Positions 38,912-49,052 are shown, numbered from the stretch's first letter. The stretch: DNA of 64,000 nucleotides from Pseudomonas sp. HR96 (GCF_034059295.1 NZ_CP139141.1:4013001-4077000); one strand, 5' to 3'. A program made the numbers and translations. The notes: a model not told the origin generated them from the sequence alone.

Positions 38912-41503
38912 TCAGGCGGTCGCCGATTCCAGGAAGTCCTGGGCAAAACGCTGCAACACGCCGCCCGCCTCGTAGATCGACAACTCCTCGCCGGTGTCCA
39001 GGCGGCAGGTGACTGGCACCTCGAGCCGCTCGCCATCGCGGCGGTGGATCACCAGGGTCAGGGTACTGCGCGGGATGCGCTCGCCGATCACATCGAAGGT
39101 TTCCGTGCCGTCGATGCCCAGGGTCTTGCGGTTGGTGCCCGGCAGGAACTCCAGGGGCAATACGCCCATGCCCACCAGGTTGGTGCGATGGATGCGCTCG
39201 AAACCCTCGGCGACGATCGCCTCGACCCCGGCCAGGCGCACGCCCTTGGCCGCCCAGTCGCGCGAGGAGCCCTGGCCGTAGTCGGCGCCGGCGATGATGA
39301 TCAAGGGCTGCTTGCGCTGCATGTAGGTTTCAATGGCCTCCCACATGCGCATCACCTGGCCCTCAGGCTCGACCCGGGCCAGCGAGCCTTGCTTGACCTT
39401 GCCGTCCTGCTGGACCATCTCGTTGAACAGCTTGGGGTTGGCGAAGGTGGCGCGCTGCGCGGTCAGGTGGTCACCGCGATGGGTGGCGTAGGAGTTGAAG
39501 TCCTCTTCGGGCAGGCCCATTTTCGCCAGGTACTCGCCCGCCGCGCTGTCGAGCATGATGGCGTTGGACGGCGACAGGTGGTCGGTGGTGATGTTGTCCG
39601 GCAGCACCGCCAGCGGGCGCATGCCCTGGAGTGGCCGCGCTCCCGCCAGCGCGCCTTCCCAGTAGGGCGGTCGGCGAATGTAGGTACTCTGCGGCCGCCA
39701 CTCGTACAGCGGCGCCACCTTGGGGCCGGTGTCTTCGTGCACGGCGAACATGGGAATGTAGACCTGGCGGAACTGTTCGGGCTTGACCGAGGACTTGACC
39801 ACGGCGTCGACCTCTTCGTCGCTGGGCCAGATGTCCTTGAGGCGGATCTCGTTGCCCTGGGCGTCCAGGCCAAGCACGTCCTTCTCGATGTCGAAGCGGA
39901 TGGTGCCGGCGATGGCGTACGCCACCACCAGCGGCGGCGAGGCGAGAAACGCCTGCTTGGCATATGGGTGGATGCGCCCGTCGAAGTTGCGGTTGCCCGA
40001 GAGCACCGCAGTGGCATACAGGTCGCGGTCGATGATCTCCTGCTGGATGGCCGGGTCCAGGGCGCCGGACATGCCGTTGCAGGTGGTGCAGGCAAAGGCC
40101 ACCACGCCAAAACCGAGCTGCTCCAGCTCGTCGGTCAAGCCAGCTTCGTCGAGGTACAGGGCCACCGTCTTCGACCCTGGGGCCAGGGAGGACTTGACCC
40201 ATGGCTTGCGGGTCAGGCCAAGGCGATTGGCATTGCGCGCCAGCAGTCCGGCGGCGATGACGTTGCGCGGGTTGCTGGTGTTGGTGCAACTGGTGATGGC
40301 GGCGATGATCACCGCGCCGTCGGGCATCTGCCCCGGCACCGAGTCCCAGTGCCCGGCGATGCCCTTGGCGGCGAGCTCCGAGGTGGCCAGCCGCGCGTGC
40401 GGGTTGCTCGGCCCGGCCATGTTGCGCACCACCTGGGACAGGTCGAAGTGCAGCTCGCGTTCGTACTGCACTTCGGCGAGGCTGTCGGCCCAGAGGCCGG
40501 TCAGCCGCGCGTAGTTCTCCACCAGCTGCACCTGCTGGTCTTCGCGGCCGGTCAGCTTGAGGTAGTCGATGGTCTGCTGGTCGATGAAGAACATCGCTGC
40601 GGTGGCGCCGTATTCCGGGGCCATGTTGGAGATCGTCGCACGATCACCGAGGGTCAGCCCGGCCGCGCCCTCGCCGAAGAATTCGAGGTAGGCGCCGACC
40701 ACTTTCTGCTGGCGCAGGAACTGGGTCAGGGCCAGGACCATGTCGGTGGCGGTGATACCCGCTTGCAGGCGGCCACTCAGGTGCACGCCGATGATGTCCG
40801 GCAGGCGCATCCAGGAAGCGCGGCCAAGCATGACGCTCTCCGCTTCCAGGCCGCCGACGCCGATGGCGATCACGCCCAGGGCGTCGATATGCGGGGTGTG
40901 GCTGTCGGTGCCGACGCAGGTATCGGGGAAGGCCACGCCGTCACGCACCTGGATCACCGGGGACATTTTCTCCAGGTTGATCTGGTGCATGATGCCGTTG
41001 CCGGGCGGGATCACATCGACGTTCTTGAAGGCCTTCCTGGTCCAGTCGATGAAGTGGAAACGGTCTTCGTTGCGGCGATCCTCGATAGCGCGGTTCTTCT
41101 TGAAGGCGTGCGGGTCGAAACCGGCACTCTCGACGGCCAGCGAATGGTCGACGATCAGTTGGGTCGGCACCACCGGGTTGACCTGCGCCGGGTCGCCGCC
41201 TTGCAGGGCGATGGCGTCGCGCAGGCCGGCCAGGTCCACCAGCGCGGTCTGGCCAAGGATGTCATGGCACACCACGCGCGCCGGGTACCAGGGAAAGTCG
41301 AGGTCGCGGCGGCGCTCGACCAGTTGCAGCAGCGAGGCGTCGAGGCTGGCCGGGTCGCAGCGGCGCACCAGGTTCTCGGCCAGCACCCGCGAGGTGTAGG
41401 GCAGCCGGGCATAGGCGCCGGGCTGCAGGCGGTCGACCGCAGCGCGAGCGTCATAATAGTCCAGCGGGGTTCCAGGCAGATTCTTGCGGTTCTCGGTGTT
41501 CAT
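38912..41503 (-). CDS. acnD: 2-methylcitrate dehydratase AcnD (Fe/S-dependent)
   Basis: 863-residue aconitase-like dehydratase converting 2-methylcitrate to a methylaconitate. Fe-S cysteines in SCTNTSNPRNVI and ACTTCNGMSGALD, plus GTDSHTPHIDALGV and AGADYGQGSSRDWAAKG of the swivel domain. Typical AcnD length. Its partnership with PrpF replaces the cofactor-free PrpD route. Lies 65 bases after prpC. Confidence 0.95.
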   Translation of the reverse strand: MNTENRKNLPGTPLDYYDARAAVDRLQPGAYARLPYTSRVLAENLVRRCDPASLDASLLQLVERRRDLDFPWYPARVVCHDILGQTALVDLAGLRDAIALQGGDPAQVNPVVPTQLIVDHSLAVESAGFDPHAFKKNRAIEDRRNEDRFHFIDWTRKAFKNVDVIPPGNGIMHQINLEKMSPVIQVRDGVAFPDTCVGTDSHTPHIDALGVIAIGVGGLEAESVMLGRASWMRLPDIIGVHLSGRLQAGITATDMVLALTQFLRQQKVVGAYLEFFGEGAAGLTLGDRATISNMAPEYGATAAMFFIDQQTIDYLKLTGREDQQVQLVENYARLTGLWADSLAEVQYERELHFDLSQVVRNMAGPSNPHARLATSELAAKGIAGHWDSVPGQMPDGAVIIAAITSCTNTSNPRNVIAAGLLARNANRLGLTRKPWVKSSLAPGSKTVALYLDEAGLTDELEQLGFGVVAFACTTCNGMSGALDPAIQQEIIDRDLYATAVLSGNRNFDGRIHPYAKQAFLASPPLVVAYAIAGTIRFDIEKDVLGLDAQGNEIRLKDIWPSDEEVDAVVKSSVKPEQFRQVYIPMFAVHEDTGPKVAPLYEWRPQSTYIRRPPYWEGALAGARPLQGMRPLAVLPDNITTDHLSPSNAIMLDSAAGEYLAKMGLPEEDFNSYATHRGDHLTAQRATFANPKLFNEMVQQDGKVKQGSLARVEPEGQVMRMWEAIETYMQRKQPLIIIAGADYGQGSSRDWAAKGVRLAGVEAIVAEGFERIHRTNLVGMGVLPLEFLPGTNRKTLGIDGTETFDVIGERIPRSTLTLVIHRRDGERLEVPVTCRLDTGEELSIYEAGGVLQRFAQDFLESATA

Positions 41504-41568
41504 GGTGGCTGCTCGTCACGGTCGGCTCAGGTAACCCCGGGGCCTGCGGCTGGCCGCAGGCCCGGGGC

Positions 41569-42696
41569 TCAGCGTTGTTCGATTGGCACGAACTTGCGCT
41601 GCTCGACGCCGATGTACTCGGCGCTGGGGCGGATGATGCGGTTGTTGGCGCGCTGCTCGAACACGTGGGCAGCCCAGCCGGCCACGCGCGAGCAGACGAA
41701 GATGGGCGTGAACAACGGCGTCGGGATGCCCATGAAGTGGTAGGCCGAAGCGTGATAGAAGTCGGCGTTGGGGAACAGCTTCTTCTGCTCCCACATGGTC
41801 TTGTCGATGGCTTCGGAAACCGGGTACAGCACAGTGTCACCGACTTCGTCGGCCAGCTTTTTCGACCAGCCCTTGATCACCTCGTTGCGCGGGTCGCTGT
41901 CCTTATAGATGGCGTGGCCGAAGCCCATGATCTTGTCCTTGCGCGCGAGCATGGCCAGGGTGCCCTCGGTGGCTTGCTCGGCCGAGGCGAACTTCTCGAT
42001 CATCGCCATCGCCGCCTCGTTGGCGCCGCCGTGCAGCGGGCCGCGCAGCGAGCCGATGGCGGCGGTGATGCAGGAATACAGGTCCGACAGAGTCGAGGCG
42101 CAGACCCGTGCGGTGAAGGTCGAAGCATTGAATTCGTGCTCGGCGTAGAGGATCAGCGACACGTCCATGACCTTGCGGTGCAGTTCGCTGGGCGCCTTGC
42201 CGTGCAACAGGTGCAGGAAATGGCCGCCGATGGAGGCTTCGCTGCTGTTGCAGTCGATGCGCACGCCGTCGTGGGCAAAGCGGTACCAGTAGCACATGAT
42301 CGCCGGAAAGGCCGCCAGCAGGCGGTCGGTGACGTCGTTCTGCTGCGAGAAGTCGGTCTCGGGCTCCAGGTTGCCGAGAAAGGAAGTGCCGGTGCGCATC
42401 ACGTCCATCGGGTGGGCGTCGGCGGGGATGCGCTCGAGCACTTCCTTGAGCGCTGGCGGCAGATCGCGCAGCTGGCCCAGCCTGGCCAGGTAGCCGTCCA
42501 ATTCGCGCTGGTCGGGCAGATTGCCATAAAGCAGCAGGTAGGCCACCTCCTCGAAGCGCGCGTGAGCTGCCAGTTCACGTACATCGTAGCCGCGGTAGGT
42601 CAGGCCGGCACCGGCCTGGCCCACTGTGGACAAGGCCGTCTGCCCGGCCACCTGGCCCCGCAGTCCGGCGCCGCTCAATACTTTTGCTTCGGCCAT
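41569..42696 (-). CDS. prpC: 2-methylcitrate synthase
   Basis: 375-residue citrate-synthase-family enzyme joining propionyl-CoA and oxaloacetate. Catalytic residues in GAANEAAM-like GGANEAAMAM (His nearby in PLHGG) and GFGHAIYKDSDPRN; the C-terminal Asp-containing FYHASAYHFMGIP and SRVAGWAAH follow. Start at ATG 42696 (MAEAKVL) with a GGAGAAAAACC site; the upstream frame is spurious. Confidence 0.95.
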   Translation of the reverse strand: MAEAKVLSGAGLRGQVAGQTALSTVGQAGAGLTYRGYDVRELAAHARFEEVAYLLLYGNLPDQRELDGYLARLGQLRDLPPALKEVLERIPADAHPMDVMRTGTSFLGNLEPETDFSQQNDVTDRLLAAFPAIMCYWYRFAHDGVRIDCNSSEASIGGHFLHLLHGKAPSELHRKVMDVSLILYAEHEFNASTFTARVCASTLSDLYSCITAAIGSLRGPLHGGANEAAMAMIEKFASAEQATEGTLAMLARKDKIMGFGHAIYKDSDPRNEVIKGWSKKLADEVGDTVLYPVSEAIDKTMWEQKKLFPNADFYHASAYHFMGIPTPLFTPIFVCSRVAGWAAHVFEQRANNRIIRPSAEYIGVEQRKFVPIEQR

Positions 42697-42779
42697 GGTT
42701 TTTCTCCATTTGAATTTATTATCGGTTTTGCCTCGGGGTGCACTTGTGCCAGCGGGCCCAGCCCGCTGGCACGGCCACA

Positions 42780-43670
42780 TCACCCGCGCTTGTGCGCGAA
42801 CAACGCATCGAGCTTCTGCTCGAACGCGTGGTAGTCGATGGCGTCGTACAGCTCCATGCGAGTCTGCATGGTGTCGATGACATTCTGCTGCGTGCCATCG
42901 CGGCGGATCGCGCCGTAGACGTTTTCAGCCGCCTTGTTCATCGCTCGGAACGCCGACAGCGGGTACAGCACCAAGCCCACCTCGGCACTGCGCAGCTGTT
43001 CGACGGTAAACAGCGGCGTGGCGCCGAATTCGGTGATGTTGGCGAGGATCGGCGCCTTGACCCGCTGGGCGAACAATCGGTACATCTCAAGCTCAGTGAT
43101 CGCCTCGGGAAAGACCATGTCGGCGCCGGCCTCGATGCACGCCGCCGCGCGGTCCAGGGCTGACTCCAGGCCTTCCACCGCCAACGCGTCGGTGCGCGCC
43201 ATGATCACGAAGCCGTCGTCGGTGCGGGCATCCACTGCCGCCTTGATGCGGTCGACCATTTCCTGCTGGGTGACGATTTCCTTGTTGGGCCGATGGCCGC
43301 AGCGCTTGGCGCCCACCTGGTCCTCGATATGGATGGCCGCCGCGCCGAACTTGATCATCGAACGCACGGTGCGCGCCACATTGAACGCCGAGGAACCGAA
43401 ACCGGTGTCCACATCCACCAGCAAGGGCAGGTCGCAGACGTCGGTGATCCGCCGCACGTCGGTGAGCACGTCATCGAGCCCGGTGATGCCCAGGTCCGGT
43501 ATGCCGAGGGAGCCCGCCGCCACCCCGCCACCGGACAGGTAGATCGCCTTGAAGCCGGCGCGCTTGGCCAGCAGGGCATGGTTGGCGTTGATCGTCCCCA
43601 CCACCTGCAAGGGTTGCTCGCTGGCGACCGCATCGCGAAAGCGCTGGCCCGCGCTGTTGTTCGAATTCAT
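42780..43670 (-). CDS. prpB: Methylisocitrate lyase
   Basis: 296 residues, isocitrate-lyase superfamily. [12 protein letters not shown] holds the catalytic Cys and the family PrpB signature; [16 protein letters not shown] is the metal-binding loop. It splits 2-methylisocitrate into pyruvate and succinate. Its ATG overlaps the prpR stop by four bases. Confidence 0.95.
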   Translation of the reverse strand: MNSNNSAGQRFRDAVASEQPLQVVGTINANHALLAKRAGFKAIYLSGGGVAAGSLGIPDLGITGLDDVLTDVRRITDVCDLPLLVDVDTGFGSSAFNVARTVRSMIKFGAAAIHIEDQVGAKRCGHRPNKEIVTQQEMVDRIKAAVDARTDDGFVIMARTDALAVEGLESALDRAAACIEAGADMVFPEAITELEMYRLFAQRVKAPILANITEFGATPLFTVEQLRSAEVGLVLYPLSAFRAMNKAAENVYGAIRRDGTQQNVIDTMQTRMELYDAIDYHAFEQKLDALFAHKRG

Positions 43671-44404
43671 GACTCACCTCGTGGTTGCTGGTTGGCAGGG
43701 GTGACGCCGCCCTGCTGATTGCGCTCGATGCTGCGCTCGATGTTGCGCCGGGAGGCGCCAATGTGCCGGCGCATCAGCAGCTCGGCCAGTTCACCGTCGC
43801 GGTCGGCGATCGCGTCGAGAATGCGGTGGTGCTCGGCAAAGGCCTGGCGCGGGCGATTGGGGGTGGTGGAAAACTGGATGCGGTACATGCGCACCAGTTG
43901 GTACAGCTCGCCGCAGAGCATTTGGGTCAGGGTGCCGTTGCCGCTACCTTGAATGATGCGGTAGTGAAAATCGAAATCACCCTCCTGCTGGTAATAGCCC
44001 AGCCCGGCCTGAAAGGCGGCATCGCGCTCATGGGTATCGAGCACCTGGCGCAGTTCGTCGATCTGCGCCTGGCTCATGCGCTCGGCGGCCAACCGGCACG
44101 CCATGCCTTCGAGGGATTCGCGTATTTCGTATAGTTCGATCAGCTCGGCCTGGCTCAGCGACACCACCCGCGCGCCGACATGGGGCACGCGCACCAGCAG
44201 GCGCTGGCCCTCCAGGCGATGGATGGCCTCGCGCAACGGCCCGCGACTGATGCCATAGACCCGGGCCAGCTCCGGCTCGGAGATCTTGCTGCCGGGGGCA
44301 ATCTCACCTTTGACGATGGCGGCCTGGATACGACGGAAGACGTTCTCCGATAATGTTTCAGAATCTTCCAAAGCCGGCGCAATGGATTCAGCCATATCAG
44401 CCAT
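43667..44404 (-). CDS. prpR: GntR-family (FadR/FCD) regulator of the prp operon
   Basis: 245 residues: N-terminal winged helix ([46 protein letters not shown]) described by its ends, and a C-terminal FCD ligand domain with metal-type histidines. The first gene of the propionate operon, so it is the likely repressor, perhaps sensing 2-methylcitrate. The ATG at 44404 (MADMAES) has an AAGGTG site. Two TTGTCGACA-type half-palindromes lie around its start and 75 bases upstream. Confidence 0.88.
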   Translation of the reverse strand: MADMAESIAPALEDSETLSENVFRRIQAAIVKGEIAPGSKISEPELARVYGISRGPLREAIHRLEGQRLLVRVPHVGARVVSLSQAELIELYEIRESLEGMACRLAAERMSQAQIDELRQVLDTHERDAAFQAGLGYYQQEGDFDFHYRIIQGSGNGTLTQMLCGELYQLVRMYRIQFSTTPNRPRQAFAEHHRILDAIADRDGELAELLMRRHIGASRRNIERSIERNQQGGVTPANQQPRGES

Positions 44405-44489
44405 ATTGTCGACACCTTGCCAAACTTGAACCCTGAAAATAGTCAATTCCAAGGTAATCGTCAATGACACGCCATAAACTGTCGACAAT
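44405..44489. promoter_or_regulatory. Paired TTGTCGACA operator candidates upstream of prpR
   Basis: ATTGTCGACA at 44405-44414 and its exact reverse complement TGTCGACAAT at 44480-44489. Each is part of a TTGTCGACAA-type palindrome, which fits operators of FCD-type GntR repressors (TNGTnnACNA-like). They flank the region where the prp promoter should be. Confidence 0.65.
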
Positions 44490-44615
44490 CGATGGTTTTT
44501 CGTCGCTCATCGTGTGGCCCAGAGTCTGCTGGCGCCGGCCCACCGGCACGCTTAAACTGCGCGCCGCTTCGACCGCAAGGGCGAGCAGCCCTCGTTCGCG
44601 CCTGGCCAGGACATC

Positions 44616-45158
44616 ATGAAACTTACCGCCTACCTATCCGCGCTGGTTTTCAGCACCCTGCCCGTCCTCGGCCTTGCCGCCGACCGCACGGTCTACGGCC
44701 TCACCGAGCGGGTGCAGTTGCCCGAGCTCGGCGTGCAACTGGCGGCCAAGCTCGACACCGGGGCCGAGACCGCTTCGCTCAGTGCCCGCGACATCCAGCG
44801 CTTCAAGCGCGACGGCCAGTCCTGGGTGCGCTTCGTGGTGGCCGGCAGCCCAGAGGGCAACCCGCCGATCGAGCGCCCGCTGCTGCGCACCAGCCAGATC
44901 AAGCGCCGGGCCGGCGACTGTGCCTGCGACACCGACAGCAGCCAGACCCGCACCTCACGGCCGGTGGTGGAACTGCGCTTATGCCTGGGTCGGACCCTGC
45001 GCATGGTGCCGGTCAACCTCACCGACCGCAGCGCCTTCCAGTACCCCCTGCTGCTCGGGGCGCAGGCCCTGAAAGATTTTGCCGCGATCGTCGACCCCAG
45101 CCTGGCCGACACGGCGGGCGCCCCCGCCTGTGCCGCCGACGCCCTGCCGGCCGGGTGA
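44616..45158 (+). CDS. Secreted retropepsin-like aspartic protease (RimB/RimK-associated type)
   Basis: 180 residues. Signal peptide about 1-22 (ending LGLAA). The retropepsin motif LDTGAETASLSA has the catalytic DTG near residues 47-49, and the domain ends with LLLGAQALKDF. This is the DUF785-type ATP-dependent-zinc-protease/RimB family often paired with RimK-like ligases. It is the first of three closely linked genes; 5 bases separate it from the next start. Substrate unknown. Confidence 0.82.
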   Translation: MKLTAYLSALVFSTLPVLGLAADRTVYGLTERVQLPELGVQLAAKLDTGAETASLSARDIQRFKRDGQSWVRFVVAGSPEGNPPIERPLLRTSQIKRRAGDCACDTDSSQTRTSRPVVELRLCLGRTLRMVPVNLTDRSAFQYPLLLGAQALKDFAAIVDPSLADTAGAPACAADALPAG

Positions 45159-45163
45159 CAGGA

Positions 45164-46696
45164 ATGCGCGACCTGACCACCCATCTGAGGGTGCTGATCA
45201 TTACCCTGGTCGCCCTTGGCCTGGCGATCATCGCCTATCAGGCGCTGCTGCTCGGTATCCCGCTGCGCGAGGACGACACCGACGACCTGTGGAACATCGA
45301 CGCCAAGGTGACCTTTGTCGCCAACCCGCGCGAGGGGGTCAAGGTGCAGATGTTCGTGCCACCGGTGCCCCGTGGCTACGTGAGCCTCAACGAAAGCTTC
45401 ATCGCCAACGGCTACGGTGTCAGCGTCAACCGGGTCGACGCCAACCGCATGGTCACCTGGTCGGCGCGCCGGGTCAGCGGCGAGCAGACGCTCTACTACC
45501 GGCTGGTGCTGACCCGGCGCTACAGCGACAACGCGGCCGAGCCCAAGGGCCCGGTGTTTCGCGACAGCCTGCCGCTCGATGGCGCGGAAAAGGTCGCGGC
45601 CATGGCCCTGGTCGGGCCGATTCGCCAGCACTCGGCGGACGTCGCAACCTTCGTCGGCGAGACCATCAAGCGGGTCAACAATGCCAATGACGACAACGTC
45701 AAACTGCTGCTGGCCGGCGACGCCTCGGTGGCGAACCGGGCGCGGGTGATCGACCTGCTGCTGTCCGTCGCCCATGTACCCCTGGAAAAGGTCCACACCC
45801 TGCGTTTGGCGGCCGACCACGCACAAACCCCGGAACTCTGGCTGCGTACCTACAATGGACGCGACTGGCTGTACTTCGACCCCGAGACCGGCGCCCAGGG
45901 CCTGCCCGCCGACCGCCTGCTCTGGTGGATCGGCGACGACAATCTGATCAGCGTCGAGGGTGGCCGTAAACCGTTGGTCACCTTCAGCATGAGCAACAGC
46001 GAAATGAATGCCCTGCGCCTGGCCCGGCTCACCGACGCCAACAGCGACGGCGACCTGCTGGCCTATTCGCTGTACAACCTGCCGCTGCAGACCCAGCAGA
46101 CCTTCACTATCCTGCTGATGATTCCGGTGGGGGTGCTGGTCATTCTGGTCCTGCGCAACCTTGTGGGCCTGCAGACCCTGGGGACCTTCACTCCGGTGCT
46201 GATCGCCCTGGCGTTCCGCGAGATGCACCTGGGCTTCGGCGTACTGCTGTTCGGTGTGATCACCGCGCTGGGCCTGGGGCTGCGTTCCTATCTGGAGCAC
46301 CTCAAGCTGCAGATGCTGCCGCGCCTGTCGGTGGTGCTGACGTTCGTCGTGGTGCTGATCGCGGTCTTGAGCCTGCTCGGGCACAAGCTGGGCCTGGAGC
46401 AGGGCTTGTCGGTGGCCTTGTTCCCCATGGTGATCCTGACCATGACCATCGAGCGCCTGTCCATCACCTGGGAGGAGCGCGGCGCTCGCCATGCGCTGCA
46501 GGTGGCGCTGGGCACCTTGCTGGCGGCGGCCCTGGCGCACCTGCTGATGAGCGTGCCGCCATTGATGTATTTCGTATTCACCTTCCCGGCGGTGTTGCTG
46601 GTATTGGTCGGCTTCATGTTGGCGATGGGGCGTTATCGCGGCTATCGCCTGAGCGAACTGCTGCGCTTCAAGGCCGCGCTCAAGGAGGGTTTCTGA
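45164..46696 (+). CDS. Inactive transglutaminase fused to a 7-TM domain
   Basis: 510 residues: one N-terminal helix (about 8-29), a periplasmic transglutaminase-like domain (about 40-290) that lacks a recognisable Cys-His-Asp triad, and a C-terminal block of about seven helices (315-500). This matches the inactive-transglutaminase/7TM families known to co-occur with retropepsin and ATP-grasp genes. The ATG at 45164 (MRDLTTH) is used; the longer frame from 44492 overlaps the upstream gene and is spurious. Confidence 0.82.
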   Translation: MRDLTTHLRVLIITLVALGLAIIAYQALLLGIPLREDDTDDLWNIDAKVTFVANPREGVKVQMFVPPVPRGYVSLNESFIANGYGVSVNRVDANRMVTWSARRVSGEQTLYYRLVLTRRYSDNAAEPKGPVFRDSLPLDGAEKVAAMALVGPIRQHSADVATFVGETIKRVNNANDDNVKLLLAGDASVANRARVIDLLLSVAHVPLEKVHTLRLAADHAQTPELWLRTYNGRDWLYFDPETGAQGLPADRLLWWIGDDNLISVEGGRKPLVTFSMSNSEMNALRLARLTDANSDGDLLAYSLYNLPLQTQQTFTILLMIPVGVLVILVLRNLVGLQTLGTFTPVLIALAFREMHLGFGVLLFGVITALGLGLRSYLEHLKLQMLPRLSVVLTFVVVLIAVLSLLGHKLGLEQGLSVALFPMVILTMTIERLSITWEERGARHALQVALGTLLAAALAHLLMSVPPLMYFVFTFPAVLLVLVGFMLAMGRYRGYRLSELLRFKAALKEGF

Positions 46697-47691
46697 TGCT
46701 TGGCCTGGTCAGGACCTGGCAGGCGTTGCAGGCCAAGGGGATCATGGGCATCAACCGGCGCAACGCCGATTACGTGCTCAAGTACAACCCGCGCCACCTC
46801 TACCCTGTAGTGGACGACAAGATCATCACCAAACAGCGCGCCATCGCCGCAGGCATCCAGGTACCGCAGCTGTACGGCGTGATCGCCAGCGAAAAAGCCA
46901 TCGGCCAGCTGGCGCAGATCACCGAGGCGCACCGCGACTTCGTCATCAAGCCTGCCCAGGGCGCCGGTGGCGACGGCATTCTGGTCATCGCCGACCGCTT
47001 CGAAGGCGGCCGCTACCGCAGCGCCGCCGGGCGCATCCTGACCCGCCAGGATCTCGAGTATCAACTGTCGAACATCCTGACCGGCATGTACTCGCTGGGC
47101 GGGCATCGCGATCGCGCGCTGATCGAATACCGGGTCAAGCCCGACCCGGTGTTCCAGCGCATCAGCCACGAAGGCGTGCCGGACATCCGCATCATCGTGC
47201 TGCTGGGTTACCCGTTGATGGCCATGCTGCGCCTGCCGACCCGGCAATCGGACGGCAAGGCCAACCTGCACCAGGGCGCCATCGGCGTGGGCGTGGACCT
47301 GGCCAGCGGCCTGACCTTGCACGGCAGCTGGCTGAACAGCAGAATCAGCCACCACCCCGACACCGACCAACCGGTCAGCGGCGTGCAGCTGCCCGACTGG
47401 GACCGCTTCATGCACCTGGCCGCCGGTTGCCACGAGCTGTGCGGGCTGGGCTACATTGGGGTCGACCTGGTGCTGGACGAGCAGCAGGGCCCGCTGATTC
47501 TGGAGCTCAACGCCCGCCCCGGCCTGAACATCCAATTGGCCAACCACTGCGGCCTCAACCACCGCGCCCAGCTGATCGAGGCCCGCGTCGCCGAATGCGC
47601 CGCCGCCGCGCGCAGCGAAACGGCCGCCGAACGGGTAGCCTTCGTGCAACGTTGTTTTCATTCCGATTTCGGTCACACTGCCAGCCCATGA
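46696..47691 (+). CDS. ATP-grasp protein, alpha-L-glutamate ligase-like (RimK-related)
   Basis: 331 residues. ATP-grasp features: IKPAQGAGGDGI (glycine-rich loop near 98-109), RIIVLLGYPL, and ILELNARPGLNIQ with the metal-binding Glu/Asn near the C terminus. Related to RimK glutamate ligases but not RimK itself; the family is typically of unknown function. Starts at the stop of the 7TM gene (one-base overlap) and overlaps pabB by four bases. Confidence 0.85.
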   Translation: MLGLVRTWQALQAKGIMGINRRNADYVLKYNPRHLYPVVDDKIITKQRAIAAGIQVPQLYGVIASEKAIGQLAQITEAHRDFVIKPAQGAGGDGILVIADRFEGGRYRSAAGRILTRQDLEYQLSNILTGMYSLGGHRDRALIEYRVKPDPVFQRISHEGVPDIRIIVLLGYPLMAMLRLPTRQSDGKANLHQGAIGVGVDLASGLTLHGSWLNSRISHHPDTDQPVSGVQLPDWDRFMHLAAGCHELCGLGYIGVDLVLDEQQGPLILELNARPGLNIQLANHCGLNHRAQLIEARVAECAAAARSETAAERVAFVQRCFHSDFGHTASP

Positions 47692-49052
47692 ACACCACTG
47701 CCGTCTGCACCCTGTATCCACTGCCCTACCAGGCCGACCCTGGCCACTACTTCGCAGCCATCCGCCAGCAACCTGGCGCGGTGCTGCTCGACAGCGCCCG
47801 CCCGTTGGCCGACCGCGGGCGCTTCGACCTGCTCAGCGCCTGGCCGCTGGCCCAACTCGAAGCACGCGCGCAGGAAAGCGGCGAAGGGTTCTTCCAGCGT
47901 TTGCGCGACAGCCTGGCGCAACTGGGTCCCGCGCAATTGCCCGAGGGCTGCGAGCTGCCCTTTGCCGGCGGCCTGATCGGCTACCTGAGCTATGACTTCG
48001 GTCGCCGCCTCGAGGCGCTGCCCGGCAATGCCGGCAACGCCGTCGATGACCTCGACTGGCCCGACGCGCGGCTGGGGGTGTATGCCTGGGCGTTGATCAG
48101 CGACCATCAGTTGCGCACCAGCCAGCTGGTGTTTCACCCAAGCCTCGCGCCCCGCGAGCGCGAGCGGCTGGTAACCTGGTTCAGCGCACCGCAGCAGTTG
48201 GCCTGCGGTCCCTTTCGACTGCTGCGGCCGATGGCCGGCGATTGGTCGCCCGAGCAGTACCGCGCCGCCTTCGAGCGGGTGCAGCAATACATCGCCGCCG
48301 GCGATTGCTATCAGGTCAACCTCACCCAGCGCTTTCGCGCGCCCTGCAGCGGCGACCCCTGGACCGCCTACCAGGCCCTGCGCCAGGCCTGCTCTACGCC
48401 GTTTTCCGGCTACCAGCAATGGCCGGATGGCAGCGCCCTGCTGAGCCTGTCGCCGGAGCGTTTCGTCCAGGTCAACGAGGGCCAGGTGGAGACGCGGCCG
48501 ATCAAAGGCACCCGCGAGCGCGGCGCCACGCCCGCCGAGGACGCTGCCAACGCCGCGCAACTGCTGGCCAGCCCCAAGGATCGCGCCGAGAACCTGATGA
48601 TCGTCGACCTGCTGCGCAACGATCTGGGCCGCAGCTGCCGGGTCGGCTCGGTGCGGGTGCCGCAGCTGTTCACCCTGGAGAGCTACCCCAATGTGCACCA
48701 CATGGTCAGCAGCATTACCGGGGAGCTGGCGCCGGGCAAGGACTGCCTCGACCTGCTCGGCGGCAGCTTTCCCGGTGGCTCGATCACCGGCGCGCCAAAG
48801 ATCCGCGCCATGCAGATCATCGACGAGATCGAGCCGGGGCGCCGGGCGCTGTACTGCGGCTCATTGATGTACCTGGATGTGTGCGGGCGCATGGACAGCT
48901 CGATCGCCATCCGCAGCCTGCTGATCAAGGACGGCCAGGTCAGCTGCTGGGGCGGCGGCGGCATCGTTGCCGATTCCGACTGGCAGGCCGAATATGCCGA
49001 GTCGGTGTTCAAGGTGCGGGTACTGTTGCAGACCCTGGCTGCGCTGCAGTGA
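47688..49052 (+). CDS. pabB: Aminodeoxychorismate synthase component I
   Basis: 454-residue chorismate-binding enzyme producing aminodeoxychorismate for folate. TRPIKGTRERG, YPNVHHMVSSITG, GGSITGAPKIRAMQIIDEIE and the GGGGIVADS end are the family motifs; the N-terminal half matches anthranilate-synthase-like sequences. Start ATG at 47688 overlaps the previous stop (ATGA). Confidence 0.93.
   Translation: MNTTAVCTLYPLPYQADPGHYFAAIRQQPGAVLLDSARPLADRGRFDLLSAWPLAQLEARAQESGEGFFQRLRDSLAQLGPAQLPEGCELPFAGGLIGYLSYDFGRRLEALPGNAGNAVDDLDWPDARLGVYAWALISDHQLRTSQLVFHPSLAPRERERLVTWFSAPQQLACGPFRLLRPMAGDWSPEQYRAAFERVQQYIAAGDCYQVNLTQRFRAPCSGDPWTAYQALRQACSTPFSGYQQWPDGSALLSLSPERFVQVNEGQVETRPIKGTRERGATPAEDAANAAQLLASPKDRAENLMIVDLLRNDLGRSCRVGSVRVPQLFTLESYPNVHHMVSSITGELAPGKDCLDLLGGSFPGGSITGAPKIRAMQIIDEIEPGRRALYCGSLMYLDVCGRMDSSIAIRSLLIKDGQVSCWGGGGIVADSDWQAEYAESVFKVRVLLQTLAALQ

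Noticed and set aside
44492..46696. A single 734-codon open frame covering the retropepsin and 7TM genes
   Set aside because: The first 224 codons are out of frame with the protease and have no similarity; the real 7TM gene starts at 45164.
47427..47687. Upstream extension of pabB inside the ATP-grasp gene
   Set aside because: The residues lack PabB similarity and the ATG at 47688 with ATGA overlap is the natural start.
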